Assembly: GCF_009882975.1 (NCBI RefSeq)
Contig: NZ_WTUX01000019.1
Span: forward strand, 130,645 to 194,644
DNA length: 64,000 nt
Direction of reading: 5' to 3'
Origin: Maritimibacter harenae
GTDB lineage: Bacteria > Pseudomonadota > Alphaproteobacteria > Rhodobacterales > Rhodobacteraceae
Made by a program: the position numbers and the translations under genes. Shown one piece after another: positions 34,557 to 42,776 of the stretch (position 1 is the first letter of the stretch; each line of letters starts with the position of its first letter). The notes below the pieces were generated by a model that saw nothing but the letters and a program-made list of their open reading frames with translations, was not told where the DNA came from and ran no database searches.

Positions 34557-35678
34557 ATGGGTATTTTCGATTTTCTGAGCGGCCAGTTCATCGACGTCAT
34601 CCACTGGGTCGACGACACCCGCGACACGATGGTCTGGCGCTTCGAGCGTGAAGGGCACGAGATCAAGTACGGCGCGAAGCTGACGGTCCGCGAAGGGCAG
34701 GCGGCGGTCTTCGTGCACGAGGGGCAGCTGGCGGACGTGTTCACGCCCGGGCTCTACATGCTCGAAACCAACAACATGCCGATCCTGACCTCGCTCCAGC
34801 ACTGGGATCACGGGTTCAAGTCGCCTTTCAAGTCAGAGATCTACTTCGTCTCGACGACCCGCTTCACGGACCTCAAGTGGGGCACCAAGAACCCGATCAT
34901 GTGCCGCGACCCGGAATTCGGTCCCGTCCGCATCCGCGCCTTCGGCACCTACGCCGTGCGCGTGACCGATCCGGGGCTCTTCCTGACGGAGATCGTGGGC
35001 ACGGACGGCGAGTTCACGATGGACGAGGTGAGCTTCCAGATCCGCAACATCATCGTGCAGGCCTTCAGCCGCGTGATCGCCGGATCGGGCATTCCGGTGC
35101 TCGACATGGCCGCGAATACCCGCGAGCTGGGCGATATGGTGGCCAAGGAGATCACCAAGATCGTCGCCGACTACGGGCTCGCCATTCCCGAGTTCTACAT
35201 CGAGAACATCTCGCTTCCCCCCGCGGTCGAAGAGGCGCTGGACAAGCGCACCTCGCGCGGGCTTGCGGGCAACCTCGACGAGCACATGAAGTGGTCGGCC
35301 GCCGAAGCGCTCCAGAAGGGCGGTGCCGCCTCCGAAGGGATGGGCGCCGGCATGGGTATGGGGCTCGGCATGGCGATGGCCCAGCAGGGCACGCATGCGA
35401 TACAGGGGCCCTGGGGCGCCGCGCCCGCACCGCAGGCCGCCCGGCCCGCGCCGCCCCCGCCTCCGCCGCCCGAGAAGGTCTGGCACATCGCCGAACATGG
35501 CGAGACGCAGGGGCCGTTCAGCCGTGCCACGATGGGGCAGAAGGCATCGACCGGTCAGATCACGCGCGAAACGCTCGTGTGGACCGCCGGTCAGGATGGA
35601 TGGATGAAGGCCGAGGACGTGCCGGACCTCGCCACGCTCTTCACCGTGATGCCGCCTCCGCCGCCGCCCGCCCCCTGA
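34557..35678 (+). CDS. SPFH-GYF fusion protein (YdjI-like virion-core/flotillin relative)
   Basis: A 373-residue protein. Residues about 1-230 are an SPFH domain of the YdjI type (IDVIHWVDDTRDTMVWRFER, then VREGQAAVFVHEGQLADVF). A Gly/Met-rich stretch (about 265-280, MGAGMGMGLGMAMAQQG) follows, then poly-proline (eight prolines near 304). A GYF_2-like domain covers about 310-365 (WHIAEHGETQGPFSRATM). Poly-proline runs also close the chain. In Bacillus, YdjI partners YdjG and PspA at the membrane. The start ATG at 34557 follows AGGAGACAGGC. Confidence 0.87.
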   Translation: MGIFDFLSGQFIDVIHWVDDTRDTMVWRFEREGHEIKYGAKLTVREGQAAVFVHEGQLADVFTPGLYMLETNNMPILTSLQHWDHGFKSPFKSEIYFVSTTRFTDLKWGTKNPIMCRDPEFGPVRIRAFGTYAVRVTDPGLFLTEIVGTDGEFTMDEVSFQIRNIIVQAFSRVIAGSGIPVLDMAANTRELGDMVAKEITKIVADYGLAIPEFYIENISLPPAVEEALDKRTSRGLAGNLDEHMKWSAAEALQKGGAASEGMGAGMGMGLGMAMAQQGTHAIQGPWGAAPAPQAARPAPPPPPPPEKVWHIAEHGETQGPFSRATMGQKASTGQITRETLVWTAGQDGWMKAEDVPDLATLFTVMPPPPPPAP

Positions 35679-35682
35679 TCTC

Positions 35683-36048
35683 ATGACGCGCGTTGCCAGG
35701 TCACCCGATTGCGGCAACAGCCCCACGAACGCGAAGGCGGAAGAGATCGCCCTCGCGCTCATGGGCGTTGGCGACTTGCGCGTCGACCTGCTGGCCGAAG
35801 GGGCCAGCTGGGAACGCTTCGGCGCGGCCGTCACCGGGCGCGCGGCCATTGCCGCCGCGCTGGGCGACCAGCCCGCACACGAGTGGATCGAGGTCTCCGA
35901 GGTCGTCACCCACGGCAAGGCGGGTTCGGTGTCCGGCCGGATGCAGCGCGCGGGCGAGCCGCCCCGGATTTTCTGCCACGTGATCCGCTTCACCTCGGCC
36001 AAGGCCGGGCAGATCGCGCAAATCGTGAGTTTCGACCATGCAGGATGA
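35683..36048 (+). CDS. Small cytoplasmic protein, possibly NTF2/SnoaL-like fold
   Basis: A 121-residue protein, MTRVARSPDCGNSPTNAKAE followed by ...GDLRVDLLAEGASWERFGAA and a C-terminal beta-rich half (IEVSEVVTHGKAGSVSGRMQ and ICHVIRFTSAKAGQIAQIVS with one residue differing at the front). The pattern fits an NTF2-like cone fold, but the match is weak. It starts 4 nt after the SPFH gene without an obvious Shine-Dalgarno sequence and overlaps the next gene by 11 nt. That indicates strict co-translation and a role in the same complex. Confidence 0.75.
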   Translation: MTRVARSPDCGNSPTNAKAEEIALALMGVGDLRVDLLAEGASWERFGAAVTGRAAIAAALGDQPAHEWIEVSEVVTHGKAGSVSGRMQRAGEPPRIFCHVIRFTSAKAGQIAQIVSFDHAG

Positions 36049-37162
36049 CATCAACCCCCTGGAGACCGCCAGCCCGCTCGAGGAACACCGTTTCCCTTGT
36101 GACCAATGCGGGGCCGACATGCGCTTCGACGCAGTCGCGGGTGAGCTTCGCTGCGACCATTGCGGCCACGTGGCTCCGATCGAGGGGCACGGCGGCACCG
36201 TCACGGCGATCCGCGAGCTCGACTTCCGCGCGGCACTCGAGGCCAAGCTTCCCGACGTGGAGATGGAGGAGACCCGGGTCGCGTCCTGTCCCAATTGCGG
36301 CGCGCAGGTGGAGTTCGACGAGAAGACCCATGCGCGCGAATGCCCGTTCTGCGCGACGCCGGTCGTCACCGACACCGGCACGCACCGCCACATCAAGCCC
36401 CGGGGCCTGCTGCCCTTCGCCGTGGACGAACGCGCCGCGCAGAAGGCGATGCATGACTGGTTGGGCCGGCTCTGGTTCGCGCCGAACGGGCTACAGCAAT
36501 ACGCCCGCAAGGGGCGTAGGATGGCCGGCATCTACGTGCCCTACTGGACCTACGACGCCGACACCAAGTCGACCTACCGTGGCGAGCGGGGAACCGTGTA
36601 TTACATCACCAAGACCGTGATGCGCGACGGCAAGCAGGTGCAGGTGCGCGAGCAACGCATCCGCTGGCGCCCCGCCGCGGGCCGGGTCGCACGGTTCTTC
36701 GACGACGTGTTGGTGCTGGCCTCACGCTCGCTGCCCAAGAAGATCACCGACAATCTCGCCCCCTGGGACCTGGCCGCACTCGAGCCTTACCGCCCCGAGT
36801 ACCTCGCGGGCTACCGGGCCGAGGGCTACGTGGTCCAGCTTGCCGAAGGCTATGACGAGGCGCGCGCCTACATGGACCAGGTGATCCTGCGCGACGTGAA
36901 GTTCGACATCGGCGGGGATCGTCAACGGGTCCATGCCGTGGACACGACGGTGAGCGACGTGACCTTCAAGCACATCCTGCTGCCGGTCTGGCTGGCGGCC
37001 TACAAGTACCGCGGCGAAACCTATCGCTTCGTGGTGAACGGGCGCACAGGCAAGGTGCAGGGCGAACGGCCCTGGTCGTGGATCAAGATCACCATCGCGG
37101 TGGTTCTGGGCCTGATCGTCGCGGGCGTCATCGGATATTTCGCAAGCCAGGCACAGGGGTGA
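36038..37162 (+). CDS. Double zinc-ribbon protein with C-terminal transmembrane anchor (YdjG-like)
   Basis: A 374-residue protein with two N-terminal zinc ribbons, Cys21/24/39/42 (CDQC...CDHC) and Cys84/87/102/105 (CPNC...CPFC). A central beta-rich domain follows (GIYVPYWTYDADTKSTYRGE and ILLPVWLAAYKYRGETYRFV). One C-terminal membrane helix lies near 349-370 (ITIAVVLGLIVAGVIGYF). This order matches Bacillus YdjG, a membrane partner of the SPFH protein YdjI. The ATG at 36038 lies inside the upstream gene (11-nt overlap). Some databases label such proteins PriA-like or TFIIB-like because of the ribbons alone. Confidence 0.85.
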   Translation: MQDDINPLETASPLEEHRFPCDQCGADMRFDAVAGELRCDHCGHVAPIEGHGGTVTAIRELDFRAALEAKLPDVEMEETRVASCPNCGAQVEFDEKTHARECPFCATPVVTDTGTHRHIKPRGLLPFAVDERAAQKAMHDWLGRLWFAPNGLQQYARKGRRMAGIYVPYWTYDADTKSTYRGERGTVYYITKTVMRDGKQVQVREQRIRWRPAAGRVARFFDDVLVLASRSLPKKITDNLAPWDLAALEPYRPEYLAGYRAEGYVVQLAEGYDEARAYMDQVILRDVKFDIGGDRQRVHAVDTTVSDVTFKHILLPVWLAAYKYRGETYRFVVNGRTGKVQGERPWSWIKITIAVVLGLIVAGVIGYFASQAQG

Positions 37163-37183
37163 ACCGCGATGAGGGGAGACGAC

Positions 37184-37855
37184 ATGACACGCTACGACAC
37201 GCTCTACGACATCCTCGAAGCGCGCCATTCCTGCCGGGCGTTCCGGCCCGACCAGGTGGATCGCGCGGATATCGAGGCGATCCTGCTTGCCGCGCAGCGC
37301 GTGCCGTCCTGGTGCAACGCGCAGCCGTGGGAGGTGTCGATCACGTCGGGCGAGCGCACCGACGCCCTGCGCGCGGCGATGAATGATGCCGTCAACGCGG
37401 GCAAGCCGGCCCCCGACGTTCCCTTTCCCGAAGGCTACTCGGGCCTGCACCGCGACCGGCGCCGGGCCTGCGGCTGGCAGCTTTACGAGGCGGTCGGGGT
37501 CGAGAAGGGGGACCGTGCCGGTTCGGCCCGCGAGATGATGAAGAACTACGAGTTCTTCGGCGCGCCACACGTGGCGATGATTTCCTCGGGCCGGGAACTG
37601 GGCACCTACGGCGCGCTCGACACCGGGGGCTTCGTCACCGCCTTCACCCTGGCAGCCGAGGCGCGCGGGATCGCGACCATCGCGCAGGCCGCGCCGGCGG
37701 CCTTCTCCCCGGCGCTTCACGATTTCTTCGGTCTGGGCGAGGACCGGCTGGCGCTCTGCGTGATTTCCTTCGGCTACGCCGACCCCGACCATCCTGCCAA
37801 CAGCTTCCGCACGGCGCGTGCGCCGCTGTCCGAATGGGTGAGCTGGCAGGACTAG
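37184..37855 (+). CDS. Nitroreductase-family flavoprotein
   Basis: A 223-residue FMN-dependent oxidoreductase. The N-terminal FMN phosphate-binding ARHSCRAFRPDQV and AAQRVPSWCNAQPWEV, and the C-terminal LCVISFGYADPDHPAN, are the family pattern. The ATG at 37184 is preferred because GAGGGGAGACGAC lies just upstream; an in-frame ATG at 37169 sits inside that site. It lies 21 nt after the zinc-ribbon gene and may belong to the stress cluster, though this is weak evidence. Substrate unknown. Confidence 0.88.
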   Translation: MTRYDTLYDILEARHSCRAFRPDQVDRADIEAILLAAQRVPSWCNAQPWEVSITSGERTDALRAAMNDAVNAGKPAPDVPFPEGYSGLHRDRRRACGWQLYEAVGVEKGDRAGSAREMMKNYEFFGAPHVAMISSGRELGTYGALDTGGFVTAFTLAAEARGIATIAQAAPAAFSPALHDFFGLGEDRLALCVISFGYADPDHPANSFRTARAPLSEWVSWQD

Positions 37856-37860
37856 GCGCC

Positions 37861-38280
37861 TCAGCCCGCGTTGATGCGGATCGACTTGGCCCCCTTCGCG
37901 GCCTCGGGGTCCTTCTTCGGCACCGTAAGGCGCAGGACGCCGTTCTTGAGGTCGGCCTTCAGCCCGGCCTCGTCCGCGTCGACGGGCAGGCGGAACGAGC
38001 GTTGGAACATGCCGAACTGGCGTTCGGAGAAGAACCAGGTATCGCCCGACTCCTCGCGCTCTTCGCGTTTCTCGCCCTTGAGCACCACGACGCCGTCGTG
38101 GACCTGAAGGTCGATGTCCTTCTCGTCCACGCCGGGCAACTCCACGGTGATGACATAGGCATCGTTGCCGCCCTTCGCGTCGCTCGCCGGGGCGAACCAT
38201 TCGGCGACGCGCGTGCCGAAATTGCGCAGCGGTTCGTAGATGTTGGGCCACAAGCCGGCCGTGTGGGATTTCTCGACCAT
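37861..38280 (-). CDS. Hsp20-family small heat-shock protein
   Basis: A 139-residue protein with an alpha-crystallin domain (about residues 38-130). It has AYVITVELPGVDEKDIDLQV, then VLKGEKREEREESGDTWFFS, and the closing NGVLRLTVPKK, whose GVL is the standard core motif. It works as an ATP-independent holdase in oligomers. The ATG at 38280 lies 8 nt after GGAGG; the longer frame with a TTG start would contain that site. It is convergent with the nitroreductase gene, only 5 nt away. Confidence 0.92.
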   Translation of the reverse strand: MVEKSHTAGLWPNIYEPLRNFGTRVAEWFAPASDAKGGNDAYVITVELPGVDEKDIDLQVHDGVVVLKGEKREEREESGDTWFFSERQFGMFQRSFRLPVDADEAGLKADLKNGVLRLTVPKKDPEAAKGAKSIRINAG

Positions 38281-38423
38281 ATCGACGTCCTCCAAGCAGT
38301 GATATGAACGGGACGAGTGTCGCGCCGGGGGCCGGGCGATGCCTTGATCTCGCGCAACTTGCGCGCGGCGGTGGCGCCGGTTATCACCGCGGGGAATGGT
38401 AGCGGTAACGGAGGGCGACCGGG

Positions 38424-39329
38424 ATGATCATTTGCTGTGGTGAAGCGCTGATCGACATGCTCCCGCGGGAAACGGCCGGGGGGGAGCCCGCCTTCGCTCC
38501 CTATGCAGGTGGAGCGGTGTTCAACACCGCCATCGCGCTGGGCCGGCTGGGGGTCGAGACCGGGTTCTTCTCGGGCCTGTCGACGGACATCTTCGGCGAG
38601 ATGCTTGTGCGTGCGCTCGAGACCTCGAAGGTCGACGCGAGCCGCGCGGCGCGATCCGACCGTCCGACGACGCTGGCCTTCGTCACGCTCAACGACGGGC
38701 AGGCATCCTATGCCTTCTACGACGAGAACACCGCCGGCCGGATGCTCGCGCCGTCCGACCTGCCGGACCTTCATGACGACGGGGCGGCAATGTTCTTCGG
38801 CGGGATTTCCCTGATGGTGGAGCCCTGCGGGCAGACCTACGAGTCGCTCATGCTGCGCGAGGCGGGGAAGCGCGTCACCATGCTGGACCCGAACATCCGC
38901 GCCGACTTCATCAAGGACCCGGCCCGGTTCCGGGCACGCATTGGCCGGATGATCGCGGCGGCGGACATCGTGAAGATCTCGGACGAGGATTTGGCTTGGC
39001 TCGGCATGGACATCGACGCGCTCCTGTCGGCCAAGACCGCGCTCGTCTGCCTGACCGAGGGGGCCGACGGGGTCGTCGCCTATTGGGACGGCGGATCGGT
39101 GCGCGTGCCGGCCGAGCAGGTCGACGTGGTCGACACGGTCGGGGCGGGTGACACGTTCAACGCGGGGCTTCTGGCCGGGCTCGAAAAAGCCGGCGTGCTC
39201 ACCCGCGAGGGGCTGCGCGGCCTCGATGAGGCGACCGTGCGTCCGGCGGTGGAGCTGGGCAACCGCGCCGCCGCCGTCACCGTGTCGCGCGCAGGCGCCA
39301 ACCCGCCCTGGGCCGGAGAACTGGCATGA
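38424..39329 (+). CDS. PfkB-family carbohydrate kinase (fructokinase-like)
   Basis: A 301-residue ribokinase-fold sugar kinase. The N-terminal PfkB signature is [20 protein letters not shown] and the C-terminal one is [20 protein letters not shown], where the Asp of GAGD is the catalytic base. It opens [17 protein letters not shown], as in bacterial fructokinases (CGEALIDM). Phosphorylation of fructose or a related ketohexose is likely. Its stop overlaps the dtd start (ATGA). Confidence 0.9.
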   Translation: MIICCGEALIDMLPRETAGGEPAFAPYAGGAVFNTAIALGRLGVETGFFSGLSTDIFGEMLVRALETSKVDASRAARSDRPTTLAFVTLNDGQASYAFYDENTAGRMLAPSDLPDLHDDGAAMFFGGISLMVEPCGQTYESLMLREAGKRVTMLDPNIRADFIKDPARFRARIGRMIAAADIVKISDEDLAWLGMDIDALLSAKTALVCLTEGADGVVAYWDGGSVRVPAEQVDVVDTVGAGDTFNAGLLAGLEKAGVLTREGLRGLDEATVRPAVELGNRAAAVTVSRAGANPPWAGELA

Positions 39330-39763
39330 GGGCGCTTGTCCAACGGGTGAGCGAGGCTGCGGTCCGCGTCGATGGCGAGGTGATCGGCGAGATCGGCCCG
39401 GGCCTTCTGGTCCTCGTCTGCGCGATGCAGGGCGACGGCGAGGGGAACGCGGACACGCTGGCCGCCAAGATTTCGAAGCTGCGGATCTTCAAGGACGACG
39501 AGGGGCGGATGAACCGCTCCGTGCTGGACACCGGCGGTGCGGTGCTGGTGGTCAGCCAGTTCACGCTTGCCGCCGACACGTCGCGCGGCAACCGCCCCGG
39601 CTTCTCCACCGCAGCCGCGCCCGACGAGGGCGAACGGCTCTACGAATACTTCGCCGACCAGATGCGCGGCCACGGGATCGAGGTCGCCCAGGGGCGCTTC
39701 GGGGCGGACATGAAGGTGTCGCTCGTCAATGACGGGCCGGTCACGATCTGGATGGAATTCTGA
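39326..39763 (+). CDS. dtd: D-aminoacyl-tRNA deacylase
   Basis: A 145-residue DTD that hydrolyses D-aminoacyl-tRNAs (and Gly-tRNA(Ala)). It has the N-terminal [20 protein letters not shown], the active-site motif [17 protein letters not shown] and the cross-subunit Gly-cisPro pair in NDGPVTIW. The length is exact for the family. It overlaps the PfkB kinase gene by 4 nt and converges on the DUF1489 gene 9 nt away. Confidence 0.96.
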   Translation: MRALVQRVSEAAVRVDGEVIGEIGPGLLVLVCAMQGDGEGNADTLAAKISKLRIFKDDEGRMNRSVLDTGGAVLVVSQFTLAADTSRGNRPGFSTAAAPDEGERLYEYFADQMRGHGIEVAQGRFGADMKVSLVNDGPVTIWMEF

Positions 39764-39772
39764 GCGCCGGGA

Positions 39773-40201
39773 TCAGAGGATTCCGATCTCGGCGAGCGCG
39801 TTTTCCAGCTCACGCGGCAGTTCGCTTTCACCTTGCCGACCTTTGGGCAGATCACGCGGCGCGTCCTCGGGCTTGAGATAGCGCCAGCCCTGGAACGGGC
39901 GGCGCGGGGCGGCGCTGGTGCGCACGACCTCCTGGTCGAGCACGATGCCGCAGCGCCGGATGCCGTCGTCGCCGAAGACCTCGTCGAGCCGGATCACCTT
40001 CTGTCGTGCCAGGATCACGCCCTTGAACACCCAGTAGAGCGAGCCGCCGTTCAACAGCTCCTCCTCGCGCTTGGGCCACATGCGCGTGACGTGGCGCGGA
40101 TTGTAGCTTTCGGCCCCGCCGGCCCGGCTTTTCTGCCATGCCACGAGGTCCTCGACCGCTTCGGCGCCGACACAGAGTTTCACAAGGTTCACATGGCTCA
40201 C
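39773..40201 (-). CDS. DUF1489-family protein
   Basis: A 142-residue protein conserved in Alphaproteobacteria: SHVNLVKLCVGAEAVEDLVAWQ, cut as VNLVKLCVGAEAVEDLVAWQ; then TRMWPKREEELLNGGSLYWV and VILARQKVIRLDEVFGDDGI. The SLYWVFKG and GWRYLKPEDAPRDL motifs are family hallmarks. It has no signal peptide or membrane helix, so it is cytoplasmic. Function unknown. It is divergent from nrdJ, and the 142-nt gap holds no clear riboswitch. Confidence 0.9.
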   Translation of the reverse strand: MSHVNLVKLCVGAEAVEDLVAWQKSRAGGAESYNPRHVTRMWPKREEELLNGGSLYWVFKGVILARQKVIRLDEVFGDDGIRRCGIVLDQEVVRTSAAPRRPFQGWRYLKPEDAPRDLPKGRQGESELPRELENALAEIGIL

Positions 40202-40343
40202 GATTTCACCCCCGATGCTGCGCGGTGGCCCAATATGTGGTGACTCCCGCGCGCCTTTCGCGTAATACTAGGTCTCCCCGGGAGCGCGATTCAACCGGGG
40301 CCTGCCAAATCACCAAGACAAAAAACCGTCATAAGGACGTGCC

Positions 40344-42620
40344 ATGACCCGTTTTGCCGCCCCGATCGCCGAACAGATCTGGGACATGAAATACCGACTC
40401 AAGGAATCCGACGGGGCGGTCATCGACGCCAAGGTCGAAGACACCTGGCGCCGCATCGCCCGCGCGCTGGCCGAAAGCGAGCCGGACCAGGAAGAGCGGT
40501 TCTACGGCGCGCTCGAAGATTTCAAGTTCCTGCCGGCCGGCCGGATCACCGCGGGGGCGGGTACCGCGCGCAACGTCACGCTCTTCAACTGCTTCGTCAT
40601 GGGCACGATCCCCGACAGCATGGCGGGGATCTTCGACATGCTGAAGGAAGCCGCGCTCACCATGCAGCAGGGCGGCGGGATCGGCTACGATTTCTCGACC
40701 ATCCGCCCGCGCGGGTCGGGCGTCAAAGGCGTGGCGGCCGATGCCTCGGGCCCGCTCAGCTTCATGGACGTGTGGGACGCGATGTGCCGCACCATCATGT
40801 CTGCGGGTTCGCGCCGCGGCGCGATGATGGCGACGATGCGCTGCGACCACCCGGACATCGAGGATTTCATCACCGCGAAATCCGACGCCGCCCGCCTGCG
40901 CATGTTCAACATGTCGGTGCTGGTGACCGACGACTTCATGGAAGCGGTGAAGGCCGGGGGCGCCTGGGACCTGTCGTTCGACGGCGTGACCTATCGCACC
41001 GTGCAGGCGCGCGACCTGTGGAACAAGATCATGCAGGCGACCTATGACTACGCCGAGCCGGGCGTCATCTTCATCGACCGCATCAACCAGATGAACAACC
41101 TCGCTTATTGCGAGACGATCGCGGCCACCAACCCGTGTGGCGAGCAGCCGCTGCCGCCCTATGGCGCGTGCCTGCTGGGCTCGATCAACCTCGCCCGGCT
41201 GGTCGAGAACCCGTTCGAGGAGGCCGCGACGCTCGATTACGACGCGCTGAACGACCTGGTCGCGACTGCCGTGCGCATGATGGACAACGTGGTCGACGCG
41301 TCGAAATTCCCGCTCGAGGCGCAGGCGCGCGAGGCCGAGGCCAAACGCCGCATCGGGCTGGGCGTCACGGGCCTGGCCGATGCGCTCCTGATGCTCGGCC
41401 TGCGCTACGGCTCGGACGAGGCCGCGGCCCAGACCGAAACCTGGATGAAGGCCATCGCGCGCGCAGCCTACCTCGCTTCCGTCGAACTGGCGAAGGAGAA
41501 GGGGCCGTTCCCGCTGTTCGATGCCGAGGCCTACCTCGCGTCCGGCTCGCTCACCGCGATGGACGACGACGTGCGCGAGGCGATCCGTGAACACGGCATC
41601 CGCAACGCGCTCCTGACGTCGATCGCGCCGACGGGGACCATTTCGCTCTACGCCGGCAACGTCAGCTCCGGGATCGAACCGGTCTTCGCCTATGCCTACA
41701 CCCGCAAGGTACTCCAGAAGGACGGGACGCGGACCGAGGAAGAGGTCGTGGACTACGCCGTGCAGATGTGGCGCGACAAGTTCGGCGACCGGGAACTGCC
41801 CGACTACTTCGTGAACGCCCAGACGCTTGCACCGTCCGAACACGTGAAGATGCAGGCGGCGGCGCAGCCCTGGATCGACAGCTCGATCTCCAAGACGATC
41901 AACTGCCCCGAGGACATCTCGTTCGAGGATTTCAAGGACGTCTACATGCAGGCCTACGAGTCGGGCTGCAAAGGCTGCACGACCTACCGCCCGAACGATG
42001 TGACCGGGTCGGTCCTGTCGGTGAGCGAGGAGAAGGCCGCGCCGGAAGTGGTGGCCAAGACCGACAGCGAGCCGCAGCATCCCCACGGCGACGTGGTCTA
42101 TATCTCCGAGCCGCTGGACCGGCCGCAGGAACTTGACGGGTCGACCTACAAGATCAAGTGGCCCGGCAGCGAACACGCGATCTACATCACGATCAACGAC
42201 CTGGTCGTCGGCGGCCACCGGCGCCCCTTCGAGGTGTTCATCAACTCCAAGAACATGGAGCACTTCGCCTGGACCGTCGCGCTCACCCGCATGATCAGCG
42301 CCGTCTTCCGGCGCGGGGGCGACGTGAGCTTCGTGGTCGAAGAGCTGAAAGCCGTGTTCGACCCGCGCGGCGGCGCCTGGATGCAGGGCAAGTACGTGCC
42401 CTCGATCCTCGCGGCCATCGGCGGGGTGATCGAGAAGCACATGATCGCCACCGGCTTCCTCGCGGGTGAGGGCATGGGGCTGAAGTCCGACCCGACGGCG
42501 GACGTGGTCAACCTGGGCGCCCGCCCGGGCCCGGCCTGCCCGTCCTGCGGCCAGTTCACCATGCAGATGATCGAGGGCTGCATGACCTGCGCCTCCTGCG
42601 GACACTCCAAGTGCGGCTGA
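40344..42620 (+). CDS. nrdJ: Adenosylcobalamin-dependent (class II) ribonucleoside-diphosphate reductase
   Basis: A 758-residue class II reductase that makes deoxyribonucleotides with a cobalamin radical and needs no oxygen. Substrate-site and radical-chain segments are NCFVMGTIPDSMAGIFDMLK, GGGIGYDFSTIRPRGS and CGEQPLPPYGACLLGSINLA. The C-terminal zinc-ribbon-like tail CPSCGQ...CASCGHSKCG (about 733-757) carries the shuttle cysteines. No NrdR box or B12 riboswitch was recognised upstream. A class II enzyme fits a roseobacter with varying oxygen supply. Confidence 0.95.
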   Translation: MTRFAAPIAEQIWDMKYRLKESDGAVIDAKVEDTWRRIARALAESEPDQEERFYGALEDFKFLPAGRITAGAGTARNVTLFNCFVMGTIPDSMAGIFDMLKEAALTMQQGGGIGYDFSTIRPRGSGVKGVAADASGPLSFMDVWDAMCRTIMSAGSRRGAMMATMRCDHPDIEDFITAKSDAARLRMFNMSVLVTDDFMEAVKAGGAWDLSFDGVTYRTVQARDLWNKIMQATYDYAEPGVIFIDRINQMNNLAYCETIAATNPCGEQPLPPYGACLLGSINLARLVENPFEEAATLDYDALNDLVATAVRMMDNVVDASKFPLEAQAREAEAKRRIGLGVTGLADALLMLGLRYGSDEAAAQTETWMKAIARAAYLASVELAKEKGPFPLFDAEAYLASGSLTAMDDDVREAIREHGIRNALLTSIAPTGTISLYAGNVSSGIEPVFAYAYTRKVLQKDGTRTEEEVVDYAVQMWRDKFGDRELPDYFVNAQTLAPSEHVKMQAAAQPWIDSSISKTINCPEDISFEDFKDVYMQAYESGCKGCTTYRPNDVTGSVLSVSEEKAAPEVVAKTDSEPQHPHGDVVYISEPLDRPQELDGSTYKIKWPGSEHAIYITINDLVVGGHRRPFEVFINSKNMEHFAWTVALTRMISAVFRRGGDVSFVVEELKAVFDPRGGAWMQGKYVPSILAAIGGVIEKHMIATGFLAGEGMGLKSDPTADVVNLGARPGPACPSCGQFTMQMIEGCMTCASCGHSKCG

Positions 42621-42629
42621 CGTGATGCG

Positions 42630-42711
42630 GCGCGGGCGACAAGCCGCCCGCGCCCGACCCGCGCGAGGGCCGCTGACCCTCGCGCGCCCCCGGATATTTC
42701 CAGACCGGAAG
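42630..42711 (+). repeat. Two-hairpin plus ATATTT intergenic element, copy 4 (after nrdJ)
   Basis: GCGCGGGCG (42630-42638) pairs with CGCCCGCGC (42645-42653), then GCGCGAGGG (42661-42669) with CCCTCGCGC (42677-42685). CCCCCGGATATTTCC and the tail AGACCGGAAG follow. The word GTATTT is altered to ATATTT, making this the most diverged copy. It starts 9 nt after the nrdJ stop and lies in its orientation. Confidence 0.7.
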
Positions 42712-42776
42712 CGCATGGACTTGTCGGGGCCTTGGGGCCGCGCTAGGGATGCGCGGACCAGATCGATGAGGTTTCC

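Noticed and set aside
36038-36140. PriA or TFIIB identity for the zinc-ribbon protein
   Set aside because: Only the zinc ribbons are shared. There is no helicase or TBP-binding domain, and a C-terminal membrane anchor is present instead.
40202-40343. Cobalamin riboswitch or NrdR boxes upstream of nrdJ
   Set aside because: The 142-nt gap is too short for a full B12 aptamer and lacks a recognisable B12 box or paired NrdR boxes.
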